40,896 nt of DNA from Lysobacterales bacterium (GTDB lineage Bacteria > Pseudomonadota > Gammaproteobacteria > Xanthomonadales > Wenzhouxiangellaceae). The DNA is taken from NCBI GenBank assembly GCA_002722315.1, contig PBLG01000006.1, positions 1 through 40,896 of the forward strand. The letters are read 5' to 3'. A model generated the notes under the pieces. It did no database searches and had not been told where the DNA came from. It saw nothing but the letters and a program-made list of their open reading frames with translations. The translations under genes were made by a program, and so were the position numbers. This document shows positions 1 to 7,930 of the stretch, in pieces (positions within the stretch are counted from its first letter, which is position 1; every line of letters starts with the position of its first letter).

Positions 1-847
1 CGTTTCGCCCCGCGCTGCGCGCTTGCGGGCGAGTGACTTTTTTCGGTTGCAAAAAAAGTAACCAAAAATGCGCTTTACAGGCGGCAGCTGTTCAAGGTGC
101 TCGTCGGAGCGTTCTGGGGGTTAGGTGTGTGGCATCGGGCTTTGCTCTGAGATCTTCTTGCCCGTGCGGAGTGGTCTCTCGGCTTGCGGGTGAAGACGAG
201 ATTCCGGCTTCGATGGTTATCGGAGCGGGGTCGCCTTGACTATGCTTGTACTGGTCTGTCGGGGGATGCTGAAGCGGGTTCCAGTGTCGGGCGGTGAGGG
301 CTGGTGGGGGCCTGGTTGCGTGCGGTGTTCCTGCCCGGTGGCGGGCACGGTGACGCTCCCAGAAATGTCTGGTAGGAGCGGTCTCCAGGCCGCGATCGGG
401 GTAGAGCCGTCGGCGCCTGGAGACGCCTCCTACGAAAACCTGGAAACAGAGGCTGCATTTTTCGGGCGGCGTCCCCGGCGCGTGGCCAGAAGCAGGAAGC
501 CTCCGGGAGCCGGTTGCAGGAGTTCAGCAGCCGATAGAGCCACCCAATCCACTCACCACCCCGAACTGGAACCCTCTTCAGCATCCAGCGATGATCACAA
601 TGACCTCGATCGAGACAACCCCGCTCCGATAGCCATCGAAGCCGGAATCCCGTCGTCACCCGCAAAGCACGCCGCACATGACGCTCGGGCAAGAAGATCT
701 TCAGCCAGAGCCACGATCAAACACCTAACCACCATTCCCATCAACCCGCACCGGAACTCTCTGCTGCTTGTAAAAAGCGCTTTTGCCTACTTTTCAGGCG
801 CTTGTGAAAAGTCGGTCGCCAGCAAGCGCGAAGCGCGTGGCGAAACG
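1..847. repeat. Large imperfect inverted repeat with central palindrome
   Basis: The left arm (about 1-310) and right arm (about 540-847) are reverse complements with many mismatches and small gaps. Matching blocks include the outer end (cgtttcgcc at 1-9 with ggcgaaacg at 839-847), an AAAAGTA/GCGCTTT block near 50-75 and 770-800, GAAGATCTTCTTGCCC-type sequence near 150 and 690, and GGGATGCTGAAG-type sequence near 264 and 575. The same short peptide, MLKRVPV, is encoded in both arms on opposite strands, which confirms the symmetry. The arms weaken towards the centre, where a smaller palindrome lies. The left arm may continue beyond the window. No gene is supported here. It looks like two inverted copies of a dispersed intergenic repeat. 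Confidence 0.8.
372..433. repeat. REPIN-like palindrome (GTAGGAG type)
   Basis: The left arm begins GTAGGAGCGGTCTCCAGG and the right arm is its near-perfect complement, ending CTCCTAC, with a spacer of about 20 bases. Paired REP sequences with a GTAGGAG or GTGGGAG head are typical of REPINs in Pseudomonas and Xanthomonas relatives, where RAYT transposases mobilise them. No RAYT gene lies in this window. It sits close to the centre of the 1-847 inverted repeat. Confidence 0.65.
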
Positions 848-1028
848 GTTTTTGAAGTTGACTTTGGGTTGGAAGAGCCGCCCGCACCCGGCCACGGTGC
901 ACTCCTCACCACGTGGCGAGACCGCCGTTGAAGTTGAAGTTTCCGCCCGCATTCCGCGTAATGCAGCAAGCAACCATATAAACCAAATAACCAGATCCAA
1001 TTCAAACCTTCCACCCCAAACCCGCATC

Positions 1029-1577
1029 ATGAAGGACATGGAAGCAACCGTTGCCGAGGCCGTACCGGCCGCCAGTACCGACGCCGAGCGGGTGGAAGCC
1101 GCGCGCAGAGGCGACCAGCAGGCTTTTTCGGGCCTGTACCAGGCACATGCCGGTCGCCTCATGACCGTGCTCTGGCGCCTGGCCGGCGGCGACAGGGGCC
1201 TGGCCGAGGACTGGCTGCAGGACGCGTTCGTGCAGGCCTGGAACAAGCTGGACCAGTTGCGCGATCCAGCTGCGTTCGGCGGCTGGCTCAAGCGCCTGGC
1301 GATCAACATCGCGCTTGGCGAGAGGCGACGCGGGCGACTGAACAGTGTCGATGTGGAAATCGACGCCAGCGCGCCGGAGCCGCCATGGCCCGCCGCGGAC
1401 CTGGACCTGGAGCGGGCCATCGCCAGGTTGCCGGAGCGGTCGCGACAGGTGCTGGTGCTGTTTCACCTGTCGGACCTGGGGCATGCGGAAATCGCCGAGC
1501 TGATGGGTATCGAGCCCGGAACATCGAAGGCCCAGCTTCACCGGGCACGAAACCTCTTGAAGGAGATGCTGGCATGA
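1029..1577 (+). CDS. RNA polymerase ECF sigma factor (sigma-70 family)
   Basis: This 182-residue protein directs RNA polymerase to a small regulon. Region 2 runs from about residue 15 to 85 (RGDQQAFSGLYQAH, then AEDWLQDAFVQAW, the core-binding helix with acidic residues intact). Region 4 covers about residues 120-180, with a helix-turn-helix ending in PGTSKAQLHRARNLL. ATG at 1029 is preferred over the upstream open frame from 783, because that extension lies inside the inverted repeat and looks non-coding; ATG at 1038 is another option. No strong Shine-Dalgarno sequence precedes either. The stop overlaps the next start by 4 bases (ATGA), so the anti-sigma gene is translationally coupled. The AT-rich leader (about 960-1020) probably holds the promoter, but I could not define boxes. 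Confidence 0.92.
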   Translation: MKDMEATVAEAVPAASTDAERVEAARRGDQQAFSGLYQAHAGRLMTVLWRLAGGDRGLAEDWLQDAFVQAWNKLDQLRDPAAFGGWLKRLAINIALGERRRGRLNSVDVEIDASAPEPPWPAADLDLERAIARLPERSRQVLVLFHLSDLGHAEIAELMGIEPGTSKAQLHRARNLLKEMLA

Positions 1578-2074
1578 CGAGCAGGGATTCTCGACTGGAC
1601 GATAGTGAACTGGACCGCAGGCTGGATGCGTTGACGCGCGTTGGCGAGCCGCCGTCGGGCAGCTGGTCCGCGATCGAGCGGCGGATTCGCAGGCGCCGCT
1701 GGCCCGGGGTGCTGTCGGCCGGATTCGCAGCGGCAGCGGTCCTGAGCGGCGTGGCGCTGGTCGTCTCGCAGATCGGGCCGGCGCCGACGCCGACCGGTGG
1801 AATCGCCGAAACGACGCACGCGGAAGTCCGGGCGATGCGCGCATCGGCGCCGGAGATGCCGCTTACGACGAATATCGATTCGCCGTCCGCCCTCATGGCG
1901 GCCTGGCAGGACAACCAGCAGGCCATCGTGCAGCTGGAGCAGGCACTGGAGCACGATCCGGACAACCGGATGCTGCTCGAATTTCTGACCGAGGCGCGGA
2001 TGCGCCAGGCGCGGCTGGTCAAGTCGATCGGCCGGAACCAGACCCCCACCAACGATAGGAGTATGAATCTGTGA
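1574..2074 (+). CDS. Probable membrane anti-sigma factor
   Basis: This 166-residue protein has an acidic and basic N-terminal part (about 1-45), one membrane segment (about 45-68, VLSAGFAAAAVLSGVALVV) and a periplasmic C-terminal part with a likely helical stretch (about 105-155). That single-pass layout, and its position directly after an ECF sigma gene with an ATGA overlap, fit an anti-sigma factor that holds the sigma factor at the membrane. No CxxC or HxxxCxxC zinc anti-sigma motif is visible, so it would not be a classical ZAS protein. The function is inferred from layout and context. Its end overlaps the next gene at CTGTGA. Confidence 0.75.
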   Translation: MTSRDSRLDDSELDRRLDALTRVGEPPSGSWSAIERRIRRRRWPGVLSAGFAAAAVLSGVALVVSQIGPAPTPTGGIAETTHAEVRAMRASAPEMPLTTNIDSPSALMAAWQDNQQAIVQLEQALEHDPDNRMLLEFLTEARMRQARLVKSIGRNQTPTNDRSMNL

Positions 2075-3000
2075 AAACCCTAGTAAAGACAAGCGAGATG
2101 GTAAAGGCGATTGTGATCGCAAGCCTGATTGGAAGCCTGTTCGTCGCGACCGCTGCTGCGGCGGCGGAATCGGTCGACGAGTCGCGGCCGGCATCACCGG
2201 AGGGACGTATCCAGTTCGCCGCCGTCACCGGCGATTTCGAGATCATCGGTCACGACGCCGAAGAATGGTTGCTGTCCGGAACCCTGGGCGACGATGTAAA
2301 GGAACTGGTGATCGAGGGCGGGCCCGACGACTGGACGATCCGACTCGAGATGAAGAAGGGCAACTCCGGATGGAACCTCAACAAGGCTTCGACCGATCTG
2401 AAGCTGCTGGTCCCGCGCCGGAGCGATCTGGATGTTCAGACCGTCAGCGGCGACCTGTGGCTGCGTGAGCTCGAAGGTCGTTCGATCGACGCGAAATCGG
2501 TCAGCGGCGACCTGGAGCTGGTCGACGTCACGCCCGAGCGGCTGAACGCGAGCACCGTCAGCGGTGATCTCGACGCCAGCGGAAGCGCCTCGGAAGTCAA
2601 TCGGATCAAGTCGGTCAGCGGCGACGTCAAGGCCCCCGGGGCGAGCGGTCGAGTCGAGCTCGAATCGGTCAGCGGAGATGTCAGCGTCGAGGGCAGCGCG
2701 GTTTCCGAACTGACCATCGAATCGGTATCCGGCGACGTCGTGGCGCGTATCCGACCGACCGAACGCGCGCGGGTCGACATCAGCAGCCACAGCGGCGACG
2801 TCGAGCTCTACCTGCCCGACGACACCGGTCTGAGGATTGACGCCGAGACGTTTTCCGGCAGCATTTCGAGCGCGTTCGGCGGCGAAGTCCGGTCCGGTCG
2901 CGGCCCGGGCGAGAGCCTGTCGATGGAAGCCGGCTCGGCCGGCGTCGAGATCGAGGCCTCGACATTCAGCGGTAATCTCGGGATTCGCCGACTGGACTGA
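2071..3000 (+). CDS. DUF4097-family repeat protein, exported
   Basis: Residues 1-33 look like a signal peptide or anchor (hydrophobic run VIASLIGSLFVATAAAAA). The remainder carries a repeat of about 20 residues with the core S-G-D: TVSGDL, SVSGDL, TVSGDL, SVSGDV three times, SHSGDV, then degenerate TFSGSI and TFSGNL. This is the pattern of DUF4097/DUF4098 proteins, thought to fold as a right-handed beta-helix. The start is GTG at 2071, overlapping the anti-sigma stop, with AGGAG about 10 bases upstream; ATG at 2098 is an alternative. Co-transcription with a sigma/anti-sigma pair suggests an envelope role such as signal sensing, but its activity is unknown. A strong terminator follows. Confidence 0.85.
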   Translation: MKTLVKTSEMVKAIVIASLIGSLFVATAAAAAESVDESRPASPEGRIQFAAVTGDFEIIGHDAEEWLLSGTLGDDVKELVIEGGPDDWTIRLEMKKGNSGWNLNKASTDLKLLVPRRSDLDVQTVSGDLWLRELEGRSIDAKSVSGDLELVDVTPERLNASTVSGDLDASGSASEVNRIKSVSGDVKAPGASGRVELESVSGDVSVEGSAVSELTIESVSGDVVARIRPTERARVDISSHSGDVELYLPDDTGLRIDAETFSGSISSAFGGEVRSGRGPGESLSMEAGSAGVEIEASTFSGNLGIRRLD

Positions 3001-3030
3001 TCCGGTCGGTCGGAAAATCCGCCAAGCCGT

Positions 3031-3056
3031 GTGCGGGCCGTCCGGCCCGCACTTTT
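3031..3056 (+). terminator. Rho-independent terminator of sigma operon
   Basis: A perfect 9-bp stem (GTGCGGGCC with GGCCCGCAC), a 4-base loop (GTCC) and a TTTT tract follow the DUF4097 stop by 30 bases. No T-tract exists on the other strand, so it serves only the rightward operon. Confidence 0.85.
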
Positions 3057-3095
3057 CTGGAGCCCCTCCATCGCCTGCCCCCCCGCGTGGGGTTG

Positions 3096-6000
3096 TCAGG
3101 ATGTTCTCGGTGTCCCTGCCATATCCTCGACAATCCGGTTTCGACCGGCCCGCTTGGCGCGGTAGAGCGCGCGGTCGGCCCGCTCGATCAGTTCGGCCGG
3201 GCTGTCGATGTGTCCGGTTTGCGCGGTCGCCACGCCCAGGCTGATCGTCACGACCTGCGCCACGTCGCTGTCCGGATGGGGAATCCGGAGATCGGCGATG
3301 GCCGCGCGAATCCGTTCGGCGACAGCCAGCGCCGCAGCCTGGTCGGTGGCGGGGAGCAAAACCACGAACTCCTCGCCGCCGTACCTGGCAACCAGATCGT
3401 CTTCACGCACCACACCCGATTCCAGGGCGGCGGCGACCTGGCGCAGGCAATCGTCACCGGCCTGGTGGCCGGCGCTGTCGTTGTACTGCTTGAAGCGGTC
3501 GATATCCAGCATGATGACGCTGATCGGCACCTGGACCTTGACCGCCTCGGACCACAGCCGTGCAAGCCGTTCTTCGAAATAGCGCCGGTTGGCCACCCCG
3601 GTCAGGCCGTCCATGCGTGAAATGCGCTCGACCTTGACCAGCGCGCGGCGGAGTTCGCGCGTGCGCTGGTTGACCAGGCTCTCCAGGCGTCGCTCCCTGA
3701 GCCGGGACTGTCGAACCGCGATGCGGTAGACGCCGAATGCGGCGAACGCCATGGCGACCAGGGCCAGGCAGATAAACCACCAGGTCTGGTACCAGAACGG
3801 GGCCCGGTAGAGTTCCAGGCGTCGCGTGGCCACTTCGGAGGGGTTGTCGAATCCGGTTGTCGAGGCCTGTACCTCGAAGGTCTTGGGCCCGGGCGTGAGA
3901 CCGGTGAAGTAGGCGGTGCGGCGATCGCCGGCCGGCTGCCACTCGTCGTCGAAGCCGATCAGGCGATAGCGGAAGCGGATTCGTTCCGGCGCGCTCATCC
4001 GCGGTGCGGTGTAATCGATTTCCAGCGCCCGGGCTGTTGCCGGCAGCTGCAGTTCGGTCGCCGGGCCCGCCGGCTCGGAATTCACCCGGACCTGCTCGAT
4101 GACGAGGTCCAGCGGCCGGCCGATCGGGTCGGCCTCGTCCGGGTCGATGACCACCAGTCCCCGATTGGTGGGGAACCAGAGGCGGCCGTCGTCGGCGCGA
4201 AAACCGGCCGGCTGGAAACCGCCCAGGAACTGCGACGAGCGCAGCCCGTCGGATTCGTTGTACAGGCGCGTCTCGAACCTCGCGGCGCGGCCCTCGGCGA
4301 CCGCATCCAGGGCGTCCCGGCTCACGCGCACCAGCCCGCTGGAGCCGGTGAGCCATAGATCGCCCGACGCGTCGGCAACGATCGCCATCACCGACTGCTG
4401 CGGCATGCCGTGCGAGCGGTCGAACCGGAACAGTTCGCCGTCTTTCATGCGCGCCAGCCCACCGTTGCGCATGCCGATCCATATCGCACCGCGGTCGTCG
4501 GCCCAGGTAACCGAGACCGGTCCGCCCGACAAGCGCCACGACTCGATCGCCCCGTCGTCGTATCGCGTCACGCCGTCGCCGGCCGAAAACCAGAGCCGTC
4601 CGGCGTCGTCTTCCATGATGTGTCGGACGACCCCGGCGGTCAGCCCGTCGTCGGCCGTGATCGTCTCGATGCGCCCGTCGATCAAGCGGTTGACGCCGCC
4701 CTCGGCGGCGATCCATACGCTGCCGTCGTCGTGCTCGTGGATCGCGAATACATGGTCGCTGGTCAGGCCGTCGTCGATGCCGACCTGGCGTACCGTCTGC
4801 CCGTCGATGATATTGATGCCGCCGCCGAAGGTGCCGGCCCAGATCCGGTCTTTCGAATCGACCATCAGGGCCGAGATGCTGTTGCTGGAAAGACCGTCGG
4901 CGGTGGTCATGCGCCTGATGCCGGCTTCCGGCGTCAGCCGGAAAAGGCCGCGGCCTTCGCTGCCGACCAGGATGTCTCCGCCGTGGCCGGTGACCACGAA
5001 AGTGGTGTCGGCGAGTCCCTCCGGCGCGCCCCAGGTTCGGAATAGTCCTTCGCCGAGGCGATGCAGCCCGTTCATGCTCGCCAGCCAGAGGTTGCCTTCG
5101 CGGTCTTCGAGCAGGTCGAAGATGTGTCGCGGGCTGTCGTCGCCGAGGTCGAATTGCGTGGCCTGACCGCCGATAGCCCAGCGCCAGAGGCCGCTGCCGT
5201 AACTGCCGATCCAGAGGTTGCCGTCGCGATCGCGCAGCGCGGCCTGCATCGGCAGGTCGGCCGGCAGATCGCCACGCGCCAGCGGGGTGGGCCGTGCAGT
5301 GCCGTCCAGGCGGAACAGTCCGCCGGTATAGCTGCCGGCCAGCAGACCGGTTTCATCGGCGTACAGCATGTGCATCTGGACCGAGTCCAGGCCGTCGGCA
5401 GGCGTGAAGTTGGTGAAGGTCTCGCCGTCGAACAGGCTCAGGCCGCCGGTGAGGGTGGCCAGCCAGAGCGCCCCGTCGGGAGCCTCGGCGATCCGGAACA
5501 CGCGGTTGGCGACCAGCCCGTCGTCGGTGGTCCAGCTCGTGATCTCTCCGTCGCGCAACCGGCTGAGTCCGCCGGCCGTGGCGAACCAGACGCTGCCGTT
5601 GCCGGCCACGTGGATGTCGTAGACGATATCGTCGGCCAGCCCGTCGGCGCGCGTCAGCCCGGTGAACCGGTCGCCGGTCATGTGCACCGCGCCACCCCCG
5701 TAGGTGCCGGCCCAGAGTGCACCGGAATCGGTTTCGGCGACGGCTCGCACGTCGCTGGCGCCGAACGCGGGCGTGTTCTGCGCGTCGAAAGTCTTGAATC
5801 GAACGCCGTCGAATCTCACCAGCCCGTTCTGTGTGCCCAGCCAGAGATAGCCCTGCCGCGACTGGATGACCTGCCATACCACGTCGGCCGGCAGGCCGTC
5901 TTCGCGGGTATAGGTATCGTGCTGGAACTGCGATGGTTGCCAGTCCGGATCCAGCGCCTGGGCGTGCGCGCATGCCCCGGCCAGGACCAGCAGCAACGTC

Positions 6001-6113
6001 CGCCCGAATCGGCTGCGCCTGTACGAAATTCGCCGCGCTTGAGGGCAGGCGGCGCACTTGGCGACCACTTTCTTCACGACTGTCATGGTGATGATGGTGA
6101 TCATAATCTTCAT
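3096..6113 (-). CDS. Two-propeller sensor diguanylate cyclase (Reg_prop-Y_Y_Y-GGDEF)
   Basis: This protein of about 1005 residues makes cyclic di-GMP from two GTP. After a signal sequence (hydrophobic LLLVLAGACAHAQA near residues 40-52) come about 14 Reg_prop repeats of the form LWxGTxxGGL (about 65-660), enough for two seven-bladed propellers. A Y_Y_Y domain (about 690-765) and a membrane helix (about 771-795, WWFICLALVAMAFAAFGVY) follow, then a coiled linker and a GGDEF domain. The active-site motif is GGEEF at 912-916, and the inhibitory site RxxD (REDD) lies five residues upstream, so feedback inhibition should be intact. There is no kinase or receiver domain: the sensor is fused directly to the cyclase. 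The start is uncertain; the N-terminus from 6113 is long and lacks a clear ribosome site. It lies 60 bases after the rhomboid gene. Confidence 0.93.
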   Translation of the reverse strand: MKIMITIITMTVVKKVVAKCAACPQARRISYRRSRFGRTLLLVLAGACAHAQALDPDWQPSQFQHDTYTREDGLPADVVWQVIQSRQGYLWLGTQNGLVRFDGVRFKTFDAQNTPAFGASDVRAVAETDSGALWAGTYGGGAVHMTGDRFTGLTRADGLADDIVYDIHVAGNGSVWFATAGGLSRLRDGEITSWTTDDGLVANRVFRIAEAPDGALWLATLTGGLSLFDGETFTNFTPADGLDSVQMHMLYADETGLLAGSYTGGLFRLDGTARPTPLARGDLPADLPMQAALRDRDGNLWIGSYGSGLWRWAIGGQATQFDLGDDSPRHIFDLLEDREGNLWLASMNGLHRLGEGLFRTWGAPEGLADTTFVVTGHGGDILVGSEGRGLFRLTPEAGIRRMTTADGLSSNSISALMVDSKDRIWAGTFGGGINIIDGQTVRQVGIDDGLTSDHVFAIHEHDDGSVWIAAEGGVNRLIDGRIETITADDGLTAGVVRHIMEDDAGRLWFSAGDGVTRYDDGAIESWRLSGGPVSVTWADDRGAIWIGMRNGGLARMKDGELFRFDRSHGMPQQSVMAIVADASGDLWLTGSSGLVRVSRDALDAVAEGRAARFETRLYNESDGLRSSQFLGGFQPAGFRADDGRLWFPTNRGLVVIDPDEADPIGRPLDLVIEQVRVNSEPAGPATELQLPATARALEIDYTAPRMSAPERIRFRYRLIGFDDEWQPAGDRRTAYFTGLTPGPKTFEVQASTTGFDNPSEVATRRLELYRAPFWYQTWWFICLALVAMAFAAFGVYRIAVRQSRLRERRLESLVNQRTRELRRALVKVERISRMDGLTGVANRRYFEERLARLWSEAVKVQVPISVIMLDIDRFKQYNDSAGHQAGDDCLRQVAAALESGVVREDDLVARYGGEEFVVLLPATDQAAALAVAERIRAAIADLRIPHPDSDVAQVVTISLGVATAQTGHIDSPAELIERADRALYRAKRAGRNRIVEDMAGTPRTS

Positions 6114-6173
6114 CCGGACCGTGACTGTTGTCCTGCCGCCGGTCTCGACCGTCTCCGCCCCCTTGCACTCACG

Positions 6174-6824
6174 CTATCGCTGCCTTCTCCGGTAGTCGCT
6201 GCGTCCCCAGTAGAGGATCATGCCGAGTCCGAACAGCATGCCGCCCAGATGAGCGAAATGGGCGACGCCGGCCATGGTGCCGGTGACGCCGAAGAACAGC
6301 GTCAGAAGCCCGTAGCCGATGACGAAATACTTGGCCCGGATCGGTATCGGCGGAATCAGCAGCAGGATGCGCTGGTTGGGATACATCATGCCGAACGCCA
6401 GCAACAGCCCGAACACGCCGCCCGAAGCGCCTATGGTCGGGTAGATCCCGCCGGTGGCCGCGGCCGTGGCCAGCTGAACGAGGCCGGCGCCGACGATGCA
6501 TACGATGTAATAGATCACGAAGCGCCGTGAACCCCAGGCCTGCTCGATCGGAAGTCCGAACATGTACAGCGCGAACATGTTGAAGAAAAGGTGCCCGATG
6601 CCGCCGTGCATCAGCCCGTAGGTGAGCAGTTGCCAGGGGCCGAATCCGGTGTCGAGCACGCCGATGCCCGAGAAATTGATCTGCTCGGGCGTGCCCAGCG
6701 GCCACAGCGCGAGCAGCCGCATCGATTCGACCTGGTTCATCGACTGGAACAGGTAGGCCGCGACCGTAATGCCGAGGATTACCATCGCCGACGGAGGATT
6801 GGTGACGGCGCGGAGCCCGTTCAC
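6174..6824 (-). CDS. Rhomboid-family intramembrane serine protease
   Basis: This 216-residue protein cleaves membrane-embedded substrates. Six membrane segments are visible. The family marks are HGGIGHLFFNMFALYMFG (second segment), the catalytic serine in GASGGVFG and the catalytic histidine in FAHLGGMLFG. The frame is open far upstream, but GTG at 6824 is chosen because it overlaps the stop of the cytochrome gene (GTGA) and has GAGGTGG a few bases upstream; the frame beyond it is a shadow of the cytochrome gene. The substrate is unknown. Translational coupling to a c-type cytochrome is unusual and may reflect simple co-expression. Confidence 0.92.
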   Translation of the reverse strand: MNGLRAVTNPPSAMVILGITVAAYLFQSMNQVESMRLLALWPLGTPEQINFSGIGVLDTGFGPWQLLTYGLMHGGIGHLFFNMFALYMFGLPIEQAWGSRRFVIYYIVCIVGAGLVQLATAAATGGIYPTIGASGGVFGLLLAFGMMYPNQRILLLIPPIPIRAKYFVIGYGLLTLFFGVTGTMAGVAHFAHLGGMLFGLGMILYWGRSDYRRRQR

Positions 6825-7309
6825 GGCGCCACCTCTTCGAGCAGGCGCTCCAGCGCCTCGCGGCCTTCCAGCAGGGGTTCGTCGGCCACACGCGCGCGCA
6901 GCGCGGCGACGTCTTCGGCCGACGGCACGCTGTCCCAATCGACCCATTGCCGGTCGATGAAGTCGAGCACCAGCGCGATATCGGCGTCGTCGAGCTGGCG
7001 CATCGTGGGCATGTATCCGCGGTAGGTACGACCGGCCACCTCGATCTCGCCTCGCAGGCCCAGCAGCACGATTATCGATACCGCTTCCGGCCCGAGATCC
7101 AGCCATTCGGACCCGGCCAGTGGCGGAAAGGTGGGCGGGCGGCCGCTGCCGTCGCGGGAATGGCAGGCCGAGCAGTACTGGACGTACTGGGCTTCGCCCG
7201 GCTGCAGCGGTGTCTCCGGCTCGTCGGAACAACCGACAAGCAGCAATCCGGCTGCGACCAGCGCCACCGCGCGTCTACAATAGCGATCTGTGTTCGTCTT
7301 TTTCTTCAT
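6821..7309 (-). CDS. Lipoprotein c-type cytochrome, single haem
   Basis: This 162-residue protein begins with a signal peptide ending in a lipobox (LLLVGC), so the mature protein should be a lipid-anchored periplasmic or outer-membrane lipoprotein. One haem-binding motif, CSACH, sits near residue 45-49. The later YMPTM segment (about residue 100) supplies the likely axial methionine. This fits a class I monohaem cytochrome c of the CccA/cytochrome c-551 type. Its redox partner is not visible in the window. The start codon has no competitor. It is divergent from the LOG gene with only 24 bases between the start codons, so the two promoters must overlap each other or the coding ends. Confidence 0.9.
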   Translation of the reverse strand: MKKKTNTDRYCRRAVALVAAGLLLVGCSDEPETPLQPGEAQYVQYCSACHSRDGSGRPPTFPPLAGSEWLDLGPEAVSIIVLLGLRGEIEVAGRTYRGYMPTMRQLDDADIALVLDFIDRQWVDWDSVPSAEDVAALRARVADEPLLEGREALERLLEEVAP

Positions 7310-7333
7310 TTGGGCTCGAGAGGTTGTTGGTCT

Positions 7334-7930
7334 GTGTCAGTTGAGCGGGTAACAGTCTACGCCGCCTCCAGCCAGGCGCTGGCGCCGGAATACTTCGATG
7401 TGGCCGCGCGCCTGGGCCGGGCGCTCGCCGCCGCCGGGATGCCGATCGTATACGGCGGCGGCAGCACCGGCCTGATGGGCGCGCTGGCCGACGCGGCCGG
7501 CAAGGCAGGCGGCGAAGTCCACGGCGTCATTCCCAAGTTTCTCATGGACATGGAGAAGGGACATCAAGGCCTGACCACCCTCGAAGTCGTCCCCGACATG
7601 CGCGTGCGCAAGCACCTGATGCTGGAAAACAGCCGGGCCGTGGTCACGCTGCCGGGCGGCTGCGGCACGTTCGAGGAAGTGTTCGAGGCGATGACGCTCA
7701 AGCGCCTCGGCCAGTATTTCGGTCCAATCATCCTGGTCAACAGTAACGGCTACTACGATCTGCTGCTGGACTTCCTGCGCCACAGCGTGCGCGAGAAGTT
7801 CATGAACCAGGCGCACCTCGATCTCTGGCACACCGTGGAGCACCCCGAGGACGTTCCCGACGCGATCGAGCAGGTCGAGCCCTGGAGCGCCGATGCGCTC
7901 AAGTTCGCTGGCGTGGAGGCAGAGCGATGA
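7334..7930 (+). CDS. LOG-family nucleotide 5'-monophosphate phosphoribohydrolase (TIGR00730)
   Basis: This 198-residue protein belongs to the LOG/YgdH-like family, which removes the base from nucleoside 5'-monophosphates (cytokinin riboside monophosphates in plants and some bacteria). The diagnostic motifs are present: YGGGSTGLMG (about residues 36-45) and PGGCGTFEE (about 107-115). The length matches the short LOG group. GTG at 7334 is chosen: the N-terminus VTVYAASS aligns with family starts, a GAGAGG lies about 11 bases upstream, and the upstream open frame covers the antisense of the cytochrome gene. A TACAAT at 7276-7281 could be a -10 box, without a convincing -35. The stop overlaps the next start (ATGA). 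Confidence 0.92.
   Translation: MSVERVTVYAASSQALAPEYFDVAARLGRALAAAGMPIVYGGGSTGLMGALADAAGKAGGEVHGVIPKFLMDMEKGHQGLTTLEVVPDMRVRKHLMLENSRAVVTLPGGCGTFEEVFEAMTLKRLGQYFGPIILVNSNGYYDLLLDFLRHSVREKFMNQAHLDLWHTVEHPEDVPDAIEQVEPWSADALKFAGVEAER

Noticed and set aside
33..931. Three overlapping frames that look like genes (33-239, 236-931 and 240-692)
   Set aside because: They lie within the inverted repeat, overlap on opposite strands, have no ribosome site and no recognisable domain; the shared MLKRVPV peptide is explained by the palindrome.
2450..2990. Regular repeats that could suggest a CRISPR array
   Set aside because: They are in-frame protein repeats (S-G-D) in one coding sequence, with no conserved direct repeat plus unique spacer at the DNA level.
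5061..6530. Long open frame on the + strand opposite the diguanylate cyclase
   Set aside because: It is antisense to a well-supported gene and has no domain or ribosome site; high GC produces such frames.
7276..7281. TACAAT as a promoter of the LOG gene
   Set aside because: No acceptable -35 box at 16-18 bases; it lies inside the cytochrome coding end, so it was mentioned only as a possibility.
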